A DNA stretch of 64,000 bases, taken from the NCBI RefSeq assembly GCF_032854445.1, contig NW_027018173.1:1-64000 (forward strand). Reading direction: 5' to 3'. How positions within the stretch are numbered: the first letter of the stretch is position 1; each line of letters starts with the position of its first letter. Of the stretch, positions 24,581-38,963 are shown in pieces. The position numbers and the translations under genes were made by a program. Under the pieces are notes generated by a model. The model ran no database searches, had not been told where the DNA came from, and saw nothing but the letters and a program-made list of their open reading frames with translations. The DNA comes from Liolophura sinensis. Taxonomy: Eukaryota > Mollusca > Polyplacophora > Chitonida > Chitonidae.

Positions 24581-27500
24581 ATGCGCAATTGGGCAAGGCA
24601 TCTCCAGGTGTTGGAAAATTGTAAATTTCCTTGGTTTCCATGGAGTAAGAGCCGTTGCTGGGCACGTGATTTTGACATAATTGATGATTCAATTGTGGCT
24701 ACAGCCAAAAGTATTGCTCGGAGAGCAACGCTGTTTGCACCATTCGATTTCTCGTCACAAAATACGTCGGATTAGCCTCTTACCAGCAGCATTGGAACAT
24801 TTTTTCCACTTTTGGATATTTGCCTGGTCCTTTTGCTAATTGAAATCGGCTACATGTACTATGTACAATCGCGACTGGTCATTACTATATTCATCTTTTG
24901 ATTATAAGTTATGTGCCCTTCGGTAGCCCAGAAGATGTCAAATCTTTGGGCCAAGCCCATTTAACTCACCCAGCAAATGTCTTACTTCTAAGTCGAAGAT
25001 AATCTTAATCTCTTTATCTACATGTAGAAAAACCACACCATTTTTATATAAAAACCACAAGGTACTTGATACAGTCTGCTGTAAAAAATACAATTGAACA
25101 CTGACCCACATCAATAAGGTGCCAAAAGATGCGCAATTGGGTCAGGCATCTCCAGGTGTTGAAAAATTGCAAATTTCCTTGGTTTCCATGGAGTAAGAGC
25201 CGTTGCTGGGCACGTGATTTTGACATAAATGATGATTCAATTGTGGCTACAGCCAAAAGTATTGGTCGGAGAGCAACGCGGTTTGCACCATTCGATTTCT
25301 CGTCACAAAATACGTCAGATTAGCCTCTTACCAGCAGCATTGGAACATTTTTTCCACTTTTGGATATTTGCCTGGTCCTTTTGCTAATTGAAATCGGCTA
25401 CATGTACTATGTACAATCGCGACTGGTCATTACTATATTCAACTTTTGATTATAAGTTATGTGCCCTTCGGTAGCCCAGAAGATGTCAAATCTTTGGGCC
25501 AAGCCCATTTAACTCACCCAGCAAATGTCTTACTTCTAAGTCGAAGATAAACTTAATCTCTTTATCTACATGTAGAAAAACCACACCATTTTTATATAAA
25601 AAACACAAGGTACTTGATACAGTCTGCTGTAAAAAGTACAATTGAACACTGACCCACATCAATAAGGTGCCAAAAGATGCGCAATTGGGTCAGGCATCTC
25701 CAGGTGTTGAAAAATTGCAAATTTCCTTGGTTTCCATGGAGTAAGAGCCGTTGCTGGGCACGTGATTTTGACATAAATGATGATTCAATTGTGGCTACAG
25801 CCAAAAGTATTGGTCGGAGAGCAACGCGGTTTGCACCATTCGATTTCTCGTCACAAAATACGTCGGATTAGCCTCTTACCAGCAGCATTGGAACATTTTT
25901 TCCACTTTTGGATTTTTGCCTGGTCCTTTTGCTAATTGAAATCGGCTACATGTACTATGTACAATCGCGACTGGTCATTACTATATTCAACTTTTGATTA
26001 TAAGTTATGTGCCCTTCGGTAGCCCAGAAGATGTCAAATCTTTGGGCCAAGCCCATTTAACTCACCCAGCAAATGTCTTACTTCTAAGTCGAAGATAAAC
26101 TTAATCTCTTTATCTACATGTAGAAAAACCACACCATTTTTATATAAAAAACACAAGGTACTTGATACAGTCTGCTGTAAAAAGTACAATTGAACACTGA
26201 CCCACATCAATAAGGTGCCAAAAGATGCGCAATTGGGTCAGGCATCTCCAGGTGTTGAAAAATTGCAAATTTCCTTGGTTTCCATGGAGTAAGAGCCGTT
26301 GCTGGGCACGTGATTTTGACATAAATGATGATTCAATTGTGGCTACAGCCAAAAGTATTGGTCGGAGAGCAACGCGGTTTGCACCATTCGATTTCTCGTC
26401 ACAAAATACGTCGGATTAGCCTCTTACCAGCAGCATTGGAACGTTTTTTCCACTTTTGGATTTTTGCCTGGTCCTTTTGCTAATTGAAATCGGCTACATG
26501 TACTATGTACAATCGCGACTGGTCATTACTATATTCAACTTTTGATTATAAGTTATGTGCCCTTCGGTAGCCCAGAAGATGTCAAATCTTTGGGCCAAGC
26601 CCATTTAACTCACCCAGCAAATGTCTTACTTCTAAGTCGAAGATAAACTCAATGTCTTTATCTACATGTAGAAAAACCACACCATTTTTATATAAAAAAC
26701 ACAAGGTACTTGATACAGTCTGCTGTAAAAAGTACAATTGAACACTGACCCACATCAATAAGGTGCCAAAAGATGCGCAATTGGGCAAGGCATCTCCAGG
26801 TGTTGAAAAATTGTAAATTTCCTTGGTTTCCATGGAGTAAGAGCCGTTGCTGGGCACGTGATTTTGACATAATTGATGATTCAATTGTGGCTACAGCCAA
26901 AAGTATTGCTCGGAGAGCAACGCTGTTTGCACCATTCGATTTCTCGTCACAAAATACGTCGGATTAGCCTCTTACCAGCAGCATTGGAACATTTTTTCCA
27001 CTTTTGGATATTTGCCTGGGTCCTTTTGCTAATTGAAATCGGCTACATGTACTATGTACAATCGCGACTGGTCATTACTATATTCAACTTTTGATTATAA
27101 GTTATGTGCCCTTCGGTAGCCCAGAAGATGTCAAATCTTTGGGCCAAGCCCATTTAACTCACCCAGCAAATGTCTTACTTCTAAGTCGAAGATAAACTCA
27201 ATGTCTTTATCTACATGTAGAAAAACCACACCATTTTTATATAAAAACCACAAGGTACTTGATACAGTCTGCTGTAAAAAGTACAATTGAACACTGACCC
27301 ACATCAATAAGGTGCCAAAAGATGCGCAATTGGGTCAGGCATCTCCAGGTGTTGAAAAATTGCAAATTTCCTTGGTTTCCATGGAGTAAGAGCCGTTGCT
27401 GGGCACGTGATTTTGACATAAATGATGATTCAATTGTGGCTACAGCCAAAAGTATTGGTCGGAGAGCAACGCGGTTTGCACCATTCGATTTCTCGTCACA

Positions 27501-30061
27501 AAATACGTCGGATTAGCCTCTTAACAGCAGCATTGGAACATTTTTTCCACTTTTGGATTTTTGCCTGGTCCTTTTGCTCATTGAAATCGGCTACATGTAC
27601 TATGTACAATCGCGACTGGTCATTACTATATTCAACTTTTGATTATAAGTTATGTGCCCTTCGGTAGCCCAGAAGATGTCAAATCTTTGGGCCAAGCCCA
27701 TTTAACTCACCCAGCAAATGTCTTACTTCTAAGTCGAAGATAAACTCAATGTCTTTATCTACATGTAGAAAAACCACACCATTTTTATATAAAAAACACA
27801 AGGTACTTGATACAGTCTGCTGTAAAAAGTACAATTGAACACTGACCCACATCAATAAGGTGCCAAAAGATGCGCAATTGGGTCAGGCATCTCCAGCTGT
27901 TGAAAAATTGCAAATTTCCTTGGTTTCCATGGAGTAAGAGCCGTTGCTGGGCACGTGATTTTGACATAAATGATGATTCAATTGTGGCTACAGCCAAAAG
28001 TATTGGTCGGAGAGCAACGCGGTTTGCACCATTCGATTTCTCGTCACAAAATACGTCGGATTAGCCTCTTACCAGCACGATTGGAGCATTTTTTTTACTT
28101 TTGGATTTTTGCCTGGTCCTTTTGCTAATTGAAATCGGCTACATGTACTATGTACCATCGCGACTGGTCATTACTACATTCAACTTTTGATTATAAGTTA
28201 TGTGCCCTTCGGTAGCCCAGAAGACGTCAAATCTTTGGGCCAAGCCCATTTAACTCACCCAGCAAATGTCTTACTTCTAAGTCGAAGATAAACTCAATGT
28301 CTTTATCTACATGTAGAAAAACCACACCATTTTTATATAAAAAACACAAGGTACTTGATACAGTCTGCTGTAAAAAGTACAATTGAACACTGACCCACAT
28401 CAATAAGGTGCCAAAAGATGCGCAATTGGGCCAGGCATCTCCAGGTGTTGAAAAATTGTAAATTTCCTTGGTTTCCATGGAGTAAGAGCCGTTGCTGGGC
28501 ACGTGATTTTGACATAATTGATGATTCAATTGTGGCTACAGCCAAAAGTATTGCTCGGAGAGCAACGCGGTTTGCACCATTCGATTTCTCGTCACAAAAT
28601 ACGTCGGATTAGCCTCTTACCAGCAGCATTGGAACATTTTTTCCACTTTTGGATATTTGCTTGGTCCTTTTGCTAATTGAAATCGGCTACATGTTCTATG
28701 TACAATCGCGACTGGTCATTACTATATTCATCTTTTGATTATAAGTTATGTGCCCTTCGGTAGCCCAGAAGATGTCAAATCTTTGGGCCAAGCCCATTTA
28801 ACTCACCCAGCAAATGTCTTACTTCTAAGTCGAAGATAATCTTAATCTCTTTATCTACATGTAGAAAAACCACACCATTTTTATATAAAAACCACAAGGT
28901 ACTTGATACAGTCTGCTGTAAAAAGTACAATTGAACACTGACCCACATCAATAAGGTGCCAAAAGATGCGCAATTGGGTCAGGCATCTCCAGCTGTTGAA
29001 AAATTGCAAATTTCCTTGGTTTCCATGGAGTAAGAGCCGTTGCTGGGCACGTGATTTTGACATAAATGATGATTCAATTGTGGCTACAGCCAAAAGTATT
29101 GGTCGGAGAGCAACGCGGTTTGCACCATTCGATTTCTCGTCACAAAATACGTCGGATTAGCCTCTTACCAGCACGATTGGAGCATTTTTTTTACTTTTGG
29201 ATTTTTGCCTGGTCCTTTTGCTAATTGAAATCGGCTACATGTACTATGTACCATCGCGACTGGTCATTACTATATTCAACTTTTGATTATAAGTTATGTG
29301 CCCTTCGGTAGCCCAGAAGATGTCAAATCTTTGGGCCAAGCCCATTTAACTCACCCAGCAAATGTCTTACTTCTAAGTCGAAGATAAACTTAATCTCTTT
29401 ATCTACATGTAGAAAAACCACACCATTTTTATATAAAAACCACAAGGTACTTGATACAGTCTGCTGTAAAAAGTACAATTGAACACTGACCCACATCAAT
29501 AAGGTGCCAAAAGATGCGCAATTGGGTCAGGCATCTCCAGCTGTTGAAAAATTGCAAATTTCCTTGGTTTCCATGGAGTAAGAGCCGTTGCTGGGCACGT
29601 GATTTTGACATAAATGATGATTCAATTGTGGCTACAGCCAAAAGTATTGGTCGGAGAGCAACGCGGTTTGCACCATTCGATTTCTCGTCACAAAATACGT
29701 CGGATTAGCCTCTTACCAGCACGATTGGAGCATTTTTTTTACTTTTGGATTTTTGCCTGGTCCTTTTGCTAATTGAAATCGGCTACATGTACTATGTACC
29801 ATCGCGACTGGTCATTACTATATTCAACTTTTGATTATAAGTTATGTGCCCTTCGGTAGCCCAGAAGATGTCAAATCTTTGGGCCAAGCCCATTTAACTC
29901 ACCCAGCAAATGTCTTACTTCTAAGTCGAAGATAAACTTAATCTCTTTATCTACATGTAGAAAAACCACACCATTTTTATATAAAAACCACAAGGTACTT
30001 GATACAGTCTGCTGTAAAAAGTACAATTGAACACTGACCCACATCAATAAGGTGCCAAAAG
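24581..30061. repeat. Variant-rich domain with the GGCAAGG/GGCCAGG monomer subfamily
   Basis: Monomers at 24581, 26773 and 28418 read GGGCAAGG or GGGCCAGG, ATTGTAAATTT, CATAATTGATG, TATTGCTCGG and GGATATTTG. They are interspersed with GGTGTTG-type copies (25129, 25677, 26225, 27322) and with CAGCACGATTGG types (27870, 28966, 29514). Nearly all copies here have GATGTC instead of GACGTC. This is a distinct local subfamily domain of the same satellite. Confidence 0.8.
27237..28550. repeat. 19-monomer offset duplication, copy 1
   Basis: About 1.3 kb spanning monomers 27322 and 27870 and the start of 28418. It matches 37650-38963 at an offset of 10,413 bp. Shared rare markers in order are ATAAAAACCAC, CTTAACAGCAG, GCTCATTG, CAGCACGATTGG and GGGCCAGG with AATTGATG. 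Matching ends at TATTGCTCGG here against TATTGGTCGG in the partner. Confidence 0.75.
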
Positions 30062-33000
30062 ATGCGCAATTGGGTCAGGCATCTCCAGGTGTTGAAAAAT
30101 TGCAAATTTCCTTGGTTTCCATGGAGTAAGAGCCGTTGCTGGGCACTTGATTTTGACATAATTGATGATTCAATTGTGGCTACAGCCAAAAGTATTGCTC
30201 GGAGAGCAACGCGGTTTGCACCATTCGATTTCTCGTCACAAAATACGTCGGATTAGCCTCTTACCAGCAGCATTGGAACATTTTTTCCACTTTTGGATAT
30301 TTGCCTGGTCCTTTTGCTAATTGAAATCGGCTACATGTACTATGTACAATCGCGACTGGTCATTACTATATTCATCTTTTGATTATAAGTTATGTGCCCT
30401 TCGGTAGCCCAGAAGATGTCAAATCTTTGGGCCAAGCCCATTTAACTCACCCAGCAAATGTCTTACTTCTAAGTCGAAGATAAACTTAATCTCTTTATCT
30501 ACATGTAGAAAAACCACACCATTTTTATATAAAAACCACAAGGTACTTGATACAGTCTGCTGTAAAAAGTACAATTGAACACTGACCCACATCAATAAGG
30601 TGCCAAAAGATGCGCAATTGGGTCAGGCATCTCCAGCTGTTGAAAAATTGCAAATTTCCTTGGTTTCCATGGAGTAAGAGCCGTTGCTGGGCACGTGATT
30701 TTGACATAAATGATGATTCAATTGTGGCTACAGCCAAAAGTATTGCTCGGAGAGCAACGCGGTTTGCACCATTCGATTTCTCGTCACAAAATACGTCGGA
30801 TTAGCCTCTTACCAGCACGATTGGAGCATTTTTTTTACTTTTGGATTTTTGCCTGGTCCTTTTGCTAATTGAAATCGGCTACATGTACTATGTACCATCG
30901 CGACTGGTCATTACTATATTCAACTTTTGATTATAAGTTATGTGCCCTTCGGTAGCCCAGAAGATGTCAAATCTTTGGGCCAAGCCCATTTAACTCACCC
31001 AGCAAATGTCTTACTTCTAAGTCGAAGATAATCTTAATCTCTTTATCTACATGTAGAAAAACCACACCATTTTTATATAAAAACCACAAGGTACTTGATA
31101 CAGTCTGCTGTAAAAAATACAATTGAACACTGACCCACATCAATAAGGTGCCAAAAGATGCGCAATTGGGTCAGGCATCTCCAGGTGTTGAAAAATTGCA
31201 AATTTCCTTGGTTTCCATGGAGTAAGAGCCGTTGCTGGGCACGTGATTTTGACATAAATGATGATTCAATTGTGGCTACAGCCAAAAGTATTGGTCGGAG
31301 AGCAACGCGGTTTGCACCATTCGATTTCTCGTCACAAAATACGTCGGATTAGCCTCTTACCAGCAGCATTGGAACATTTTTTCCACTTTTGGATTTTTGC
31401 CTGGTCCTTTTGCTAATTGAAATCGGCTACATGTACTATGTACAATCGCGACTGGTCATTACTATATTCAACTTTTGATTATAAGTTATGTGCCCTTCGG
31501 TAGCCCAGAAGATGTCAAATCTTTGGGCCAAGCCCATTTAACTCACCCAGCAAATGTCTTACTTCTAAGTCGAAGGTAAACTCAATGTCTTTATCTACAT
31601 GTAGAAAAACCACACCATTTTTATATAAAAAACACAAGGTACTTGATACAGTCTGCTGTAAAAAGTACAATTGAACACTGACCCACATCAATAAGGTGCC
31701 AAAAGATGCGCAATTGGGTCAGGCATCTCCAGCTGTTGAAAAATTGCAAATTTCCTTGGTTTCCATGGAGTAAGAGCCGTTGCTGGGCACGTGATTTTGA
31801 CATAAATGATGATTCAATTGTGGCTACAACCAAAAGTATTGGTCGGAGAGCAACGCGGTTTGCACCATTCGATTTCTCGTCACAAAATACGTCGGATTAG
31901 CCTCTTACCAGCAGCATTGGAACATTTTTTCCACTTTTGGATTTTTGCCTGGTCCTTTTGCTAATTGAAATCGGCTACATGTACTATGTACAATCGCGAC
32001 TGGTCATTACTATATTCAACTTTTGATTATAAGTTATGTGCCCTTCGGTAGCCCAGAAGATGTCAAATCTTTGGGCCAAGCCCATTTAACTCACCCAGCA
32101 AATGTCTTACTTCTAAGTCGAAGATAAACTTAATCTCTTTATCTACATGTAGAAAAACCACACCATTTTTATATAAAAAACACAAGGTACTTGATACAGT
32201 CTGCTGTAAAAAGTACAATTGAACACTGACCCACATCAATAAGGTGCCAAAAGATGCGCAATTGGGTCAGGCATCTCCAGCTGTTGAAAAATTGGAAATT
32301 TCCTTGGTTTCCATGGAGTAAGAGCCGTTGCTGGGCACGTGATTTTGACATAAATGATGATTCAATTGTGGCTACAGCCAAAAGTATTGGTCGGAGAGCA
32401 ACGCGGTTTGCACCATTCGATTTCTCGTCACAAAATACGTCGGATTAGCTTCTTTCCAGCACGATTGGAGCATTTTTTTTACTTTTGGATTTTTGCCTGG
32501 TCCTTTTGCTAATTGAAATCGGCTACATGTACTATGTACCATCGCGACTGGTCATTACTATATTCAACTTTTGATTATAAGTTATGTGCCCTTCGGTAGC
32601 CCAGAAGATGTCAAATCTTTGGGCCAAGCCCATTTAACTCACCCAGCAAATGTCTTACTTCTAAGTCGAAGATAAACTTAATCTCTTTATCTACATGTAG
32701 AAAAACCACACCATTTTTATATAAAAACCACAAGGTACTTGATACAGTCTGCTGTAAAAAGTACAATTGAACACTGACCCACATCAATAAGGTGCCAAAA
32801 GATGCGCAATTGGGTCAGGCATCTCCAGCTGTTGAAAAATTGCAAATTTCCTTGGTTTCCATGGAGTAAGAGCCGTTGCTGGGCACGTGATTTTGACATA
32901 AATGATGATTCAATTGTGGCTACAGCCAAAAGTATTGGTCGGAGAGCAACGCGGTTTGCACCATTCGATTTCTCGTCACAAAATACGTCAGATTAGCCTC

Positions 33001-33898
33001 TTACCAGCAGCATTGGAACATTTTTTCCACTTTTGGATATTTGCCTGGTCCTTTTGCTAATTGAAATCGGCTACATGCACTATGTACAATCGCGACTGGT
33101 CATTACTATATTCAACTTTTGATTATAAGTTATGTGCCCTTCGGTAGCCCAGAAGATGTCAAATCTTTGGGCCAAGCCCATTTAACTCACCCAGCAAATG
33201 TCTTACTTCTAAGTCGAAGATAAACTTAATCTCTTTATCTACATGTAGAAAAACCACACCATTTTTATATAAAAAAACACAAGGTACTTGATACAGTCTG
33301 CTGTAAAAAGTACAATTGAACACTGACCCACATCAATAAGGTGCCAAAAGATGCGCAATTGGGTCAGGCATCTCCAGGTGTTGAAAAATGGCAAATTTCC
33401 TTGGTTTCCATGGAGTAAGAGCCGTTGCTGGGCACGTGATTTTGACATAAATGATGATTCAATTGTGGCTACAGCCAAAAGTATTGGTCGGAGAGCAACG
33501 CGGTTTGCACCATTCGATTTCTCGTCACAAAATACGTCGGATTAGCCTCTTACCAGCAGCATTGGAACATTTTTTCCACTTTTGGATTTTTGCCTGGTCC
33601 TTTTGCTCATTGAAATCGGCTACATGTACTATGTACAATCGCGACTGGTCATTACTATATTCAACTTTTGATTATAAGTTATGTGCCCTTCGGTAGCCCA
33701 GAAGATGTCAAATCTTTGGGCCAAGCCCATTTAACTCACCCAGCAAATGTCTTACTTCTAAGTCGAAGATAAACTCAATGTCTTTATCTACATGTAGAAA
33801 AACCACACCATTTTTATATAAAAACCACAAGGTACTTGATACAGTCTGCTGTAAAAAGTACAATTGAACACTGACCCACATCAATAAGGTGCCAAAAG
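30062..33898. repeat. Central 7-mer higher-order repeat, copy 1
   Basis: Seven monomers (30062, 30610, 31158, 31706, 32254, 32802, 33351) recur in order 3837 bp later. Key shared markers are CACTTGATTTTG with TTCATCTTTTG (30062), GATAATCTTAATC with GTAAAAAATAC (30610 into 31158), TTTCCAGCACG (32254), CGTCAGATT with GGATATTTG (32802) and ATAAAAACCAC at the end of 33351. Private changes include CTACAACC near 31826, GAAGGTAAAC near 31574 and CATGCACTATG near 33075. Confidence 0.8.
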
Positions 33899-36800
33899 AT
33901 GCGCAATTGGGTCAGGCATCTCCAGCTGTTGAAAAATTGCAAATTTCCTTGGTTTCCATGGAGTAAGAGCCGTTGCTGGGCACTTGATTTTGACATAATT
34001 GATGATTCAATTGTGGCTACAGCCAAAAGTATTGCTCGGAGAGCAACGCGGTTTGCACCATTCGATTTCTCGTCACAAAATACGTCGGATTAGCCTCTTA
34101 CCAGCAGCATTGGAACATTTTTTCCACTTTTGGATATTTGCCTGGTCCTTTTGCTAATTGAAATCGGCTACATGTACTATGTACAATCGCGACTGGTCAT
34201 TACTATATTCATCTTTTGATTATAAGTTATGTGCCCTTCGGTAGCCCAGAAGATGTCAAATCTTTGGGCCAAGCCCATTTAACTCACCCAGCAAATGTCT
34301 TACTTCTAAGTCGAAGATAAACTTAATCTCTTTATCTACATGTAGAAAAACCACACCATTTTTATATAAAAACCACAAGGTACTTGATACAGTCTGCTGT
34401 AAAAAGTACAATTGAACACTGACCCACATCAATAAGGTGCCAAAAGATGCGCAATTGGGTCAGGCATCTGCAGCTGTTGAAAAATTGGAAATTTCCTTGG
34501 TTTCCATGGAGTAAGAGCCGTTGCTGGGCACGTGATTTTGACATAAATGATGATTCAATTGTGGCTACAGCCAAAAGTATTGCTCGGAGAGCAACGCGGT
34601 TTGCACCATTCGATTTCTCGTCACAAAATACGTCGGATTAGCCTCTTACCAGCACGATTGGAGCATTTTTTTTACTTTTGGATTTTTGCCTGGTCCTTTT
34701 GCTAATTGAAATCGGCTACATGTACTATGTACCATCGCGACTGGTCATTACTATATTCAACTTTTGATTATAAGTTATGTGCCCTTCGGTATCCCAGAAG
34801 ATGTCAAATCTTTGGGCCAAGCCCATTTAACTCACCCAGCAAATGTCTTACTTCTAAGTCGAAGATAATCTTAATCTCTTTATCTACATGTAGAAAAACC
34901 ACACCATTTTTATATAAAAACCACAAGGTACTTGATACAGTCTGCTGTAAAAAATACAATTGAACACTGACCCACATCAATAAGGTGCCAAAAGATGCGG
35001 AATTGGGTCAGGCATCTCCAGGTGTTGAAAAATTGCAAATTTCCTTGGTTTCCATGGAGTAAGAGCCGTTGCTGGGCACGTGATTTTGACATAAATGATG
35101 ATTCAATTGTGGCTACAGCCAAAAGTATTGCTCGGAGAGCAACGCGGTTTGCACCATTCGATTTCTCGTCACAAAATACGTCGGATTAGCCTCTTACCAG
35201 CAGCATTGGAACATTTTTTCCACTTTTGGATTTTTGCCTGGTCCTTTTCCTAATTGAAATCGGCTACATGTACTATGTACAATCGCGACTGGTCATTACT
35301 ATATTCAACTTTTGATTATAAGTTATGTGCCCTTCGGTAGCCCAGAAGATGTCAAATCTTTGGGCCAAGCCCATTTAACTCACCCAGCAAATGTCTTACT
35401 TCTAAGTCGAAGATAAACTCAATGTCTTTATCTACATGTAGAAAAACCACACCATTTTTATATAAAAAACACAAGGTACTTGATACAGTCTGCTGTAAAA
35501 AGTACAATTGAACACTGACCCACATCAATAAGGTGCCAAAAGATGCGCAATTGGGTCAGGCATCTCCAGCTGTTGAAAAATTGGAAATTTCCTTGGTTTC
35601 CATGGAGTAAGAGCCGTTGCTGGGCACGTGATTTTGACATAAATGATGATTCAATTGTGGCTACAGCCAAAAGTATTGGTCGGAGAGCAACGCGGTTTGC
35701 ACCATTCGATTTCTCGTCACAAAATACGTCGGATTAGCCTCTTACCAGCAGCATTGGAACATTTTTTCCACTTTTGGATTTTTGCCTGGTCCTTTTGCTA
35801 ATTGAAATCGGCTACATGTACTATGTACAATCGCGACTGGTCATTACTATATTCAACTTTTGATTATAAGTTATGTGCCCTTCGGTAGCCCAGAAGATGT
35901 CAAATCTTTGGGCCAAGCCCATTTAACTCACCCAGCAAATGTCTTACTTCTAAGTCGAAGATAAACTTAATCTCTTTATCTACATGTAGAAAAACCACAC
36001 CATTTTTATATAAAAAACACAAGGTACTTGATACAGTCTGCTGTAAAAAGTACAATTGAACACTGACCCACATCAATAAGGTGCCAAAAGATGCGCAATT
36101 GGGTCAGGCATCTCCAGGTGTTGAAAAATTGGAAATTTCCTTGGTTTCCATGGAGTAAGAGCCGTTGCTGGGCACTTGATTTTGACATAAATAATGATTC
36201 AATTGTGGCTACAGCCAAAAGTATTGGTCGGAGAGCAACGCGGTTTGCACCATTCGATTTCTCGTCACAAAATACGTCGGATTAGCCTCTTTCCAGCACG
36301 ATTGGAGCATTTTTTTTACTTTTGGATTTTTGCCTGGTCCTTTTGCTAATTGAAATCGGCTACATGTACTATGTACCATCGCGACTGGTCATTACTATAT
36401 TCAACTTTTGATTATAAGTTATGTGCCCTTCGGTAGCCCAGAAGATGTCAAATCTTTGGGCCAAGCCCATTTAACTCACCCAGCAAATGTCTTACTTCTA
36501 AGTCGAAGATAAACTTAATCTCTTTATCTACATGTAGAAAAACCACACCATTTTTATATAAAAACCACAAGGTACTTGATACAGTCTGCTGTAAAAAGTA
36601 CAATTGAACACTGACCCACATCAATAAGGTGCCAAAAGATGCGCAATTGGGTCAGGCATCTCCAGCTGTTGAAAAATTGCAAATTTCCTTGGTTTCCATG
36701 GAGTAAGAGCCGTTGCTGGGCACGTGATTTTGACATAAATGATGATTCAATTGTGGCTACAGCCAAAAGTATTGGTCGGAGAGCAACGCGGTTTGCACCA

Positions 36801-37734
36801 TTCGATTTCTCGTCACAAAATACGTCAGATTAGCCTCTTACCAGCAGCATTGGAACATTTTTTCCACTTTTGGATATTTGCCTGGTCCTTTTGCTAATTG
36901 AAATCGGCTACATGTACTATGTACAATCGCGACTGGTCATTACTATATTCAACTTTTGATTATAAGTTATGTGCCCTTCGGTAGCCCAGAAGATGTCAAA
37001 TCTTTGGGCCAAGCCCATTTAACTCACCCAGCAAATGTCTTACTTCTAAGTCGAAGATAAACTTAATCTCTTTATCTACATGTAGAAAAACCACACCATT
37101 TTTATATAAAAAACACAAGGTACTTGATACAGTCTGCTGTAAAAAGTACAATTGAACACTGACCCACATCAATAAGGTGCCAAAAGATGCGCAATTGGGT
37201 CAGGCATCTCCAGGTGTTGAAAAATTGCAAATTTCCTTGGTTTCCATGGAGTAAGAGCCGTTGCTGGGCACGTGATTTTGACATAAATGATGATTCAATT
37301 GTGGCTACAGCCAAAAGTATTGGTCGGAGAGCAACGCGGTTTGCACCATTCGATTTCTCGTCACAAAATACGTCGGATTAGCCTCTTACCAGCAGCATTG
37401 GAACATTTTTTCCACTTTTGGATTTTTGCCTGGTCCTTTTGCTAATTGAAATCGGCTACATGTACTATGTACAATCGCGACTGGTCATTACTATATTCAA
37501 CTTTTGATTATAAGTTATGTGCCCTTCGGTAGCCCAGAAGATGTCAAATCTTTGGGCCAAGCCCATTTAACTCACCCAGCAAATGTCTTACTTCTAAGTC
37601 GAAGATAAACTCAATGTCTTTATCTACATGTAGAAAAACCACACCATTTTTATATAAAAACCACAAGGTACTTGATACAGTCTGCTGTAAAAAGTACAAT
37701 TGAACACTGACCCACATCAATAAGGTGCCAAAAG
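33899..37734. repeat. Central 7-mer higher-order repeat, copy 2
   Basis: Starts are 33899, 34447, 34995, 35543, 36091, 36639 and 37187, repeating the type order of the preceding block. By eye it differs from copy 1 at about twenty sites over 3.8 kb. These include CTGCAGCTG at 34447, GATGCGGAATTG at 34995, GGTATCCCAG near 34790 and TAAATAATGATT near 36188. Copies are therefore older or more exchanged than the right-hand 7-mer. Confidence 0.8.
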
Positions 37735-38963
37735 ATGCGCAATTGGGTCAGGCATCTCCAGGTGTTGAAAAATTGCAAATTTCCTTGGTTTCCATGGAGT
37801 AAGAGCCGTTGCTGGGCACGTGATTTTGACATAAATGATGATTCAATTGTGGCTACAGCCAAAAGTATTGGTCGGAGAGCAACGCGGTTTGCACCATTCG
37901 ATTTCTCGTCACAAAATACGTCGGATTAGCCTCTTAACAGCAGCATTGGAACATTTTTTCCACTTTTGGATTTTTGCCTGGTCCTTTTGCTCATTGAAAT
38001 CGGCTACATGTACTATGTACAATCGCGACTGGTCATTACTATATTCAACTTTTGATTATAAGTTATGTGCCCTTCGGTAGCCCAGAAGATGTCAAATCTT
38101 TGGGCCAAGCCCATTTAACTCACCCAGCAAATGTCTTACTTCTAAGTCGAAGATAAACTCAATGTCTTTATCTACATGTAGAAAAACCACACCATTTTTA
38201 TATAAAAAACACAAGGTACTTGATACAGTCTGCTGTAAAAAGTACAATTGAACACTGACCCACATCAATAAGGTGCCAAAAGATGCGCAATTGGGTCAGG
38301 CATCTCCAGCTGTTGAAAAATTGCAAATTTCCTTGGTTTCCATGGAGTAAGAGCCGTTGCTGGGCACGTGATTTTGACATAAATGATGATTCAATTGTGG
38401 CTACAGCCAAAAGTATTGGTCGGAGAGCAACGCGGTTTGCACCATTCGATTTCTCGTCACAAAATACGTCGGATTAGCCTCTTACCAGCACGATTGGAGC
38501 ATTTTTTTTACTTTTGGATTTTTGCCTGGTCCTTTTGCTAATTGAAATCGGCTACATGTACTATGTACCATCGCGACTGGTCATTACTATATTCAACTTT
38601 TGATTATAAGTTATGTGCCCTTCGGTAGCCCAGAAGACGTCAAATCTTTGGGCCAAGCCCATTTAACTCACCCAGCAAATGTCTTACTTCTAAGTCGAAG
38701 ATAAACTCAATGTCTTTATCTACATGTAGAAAAACCACACCATTTTTATATAAAAAACACAAGGTACTTGATACAGTCTGCTGTAAAAAGTACAATTGAA
38801 CACTGACCCACATCAATAAGGTGCCAAAAGATGCACAATTGGGCCAGGCATCTCCAGGTGTTGAAAAATTGTAAATTTCCTTGGTTTCCATGGAGTAAGA
38901 GCCGTTGCTGGGCACGTGATTTTGACATAATTGATGATTCAATTGTGGCTACAGCCAAAAGTA
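37650..38963. repeat. 19-monomer offset duplication, copy 2
   Basis: Partner of 27237-28550. CTTAACAGCAG is found only in these two places. Private differences include GATGCACAATTG at the start of monomer 38831 and ATTAAAACA near 39042, just beyond the shared part. Confidence 0.75.
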
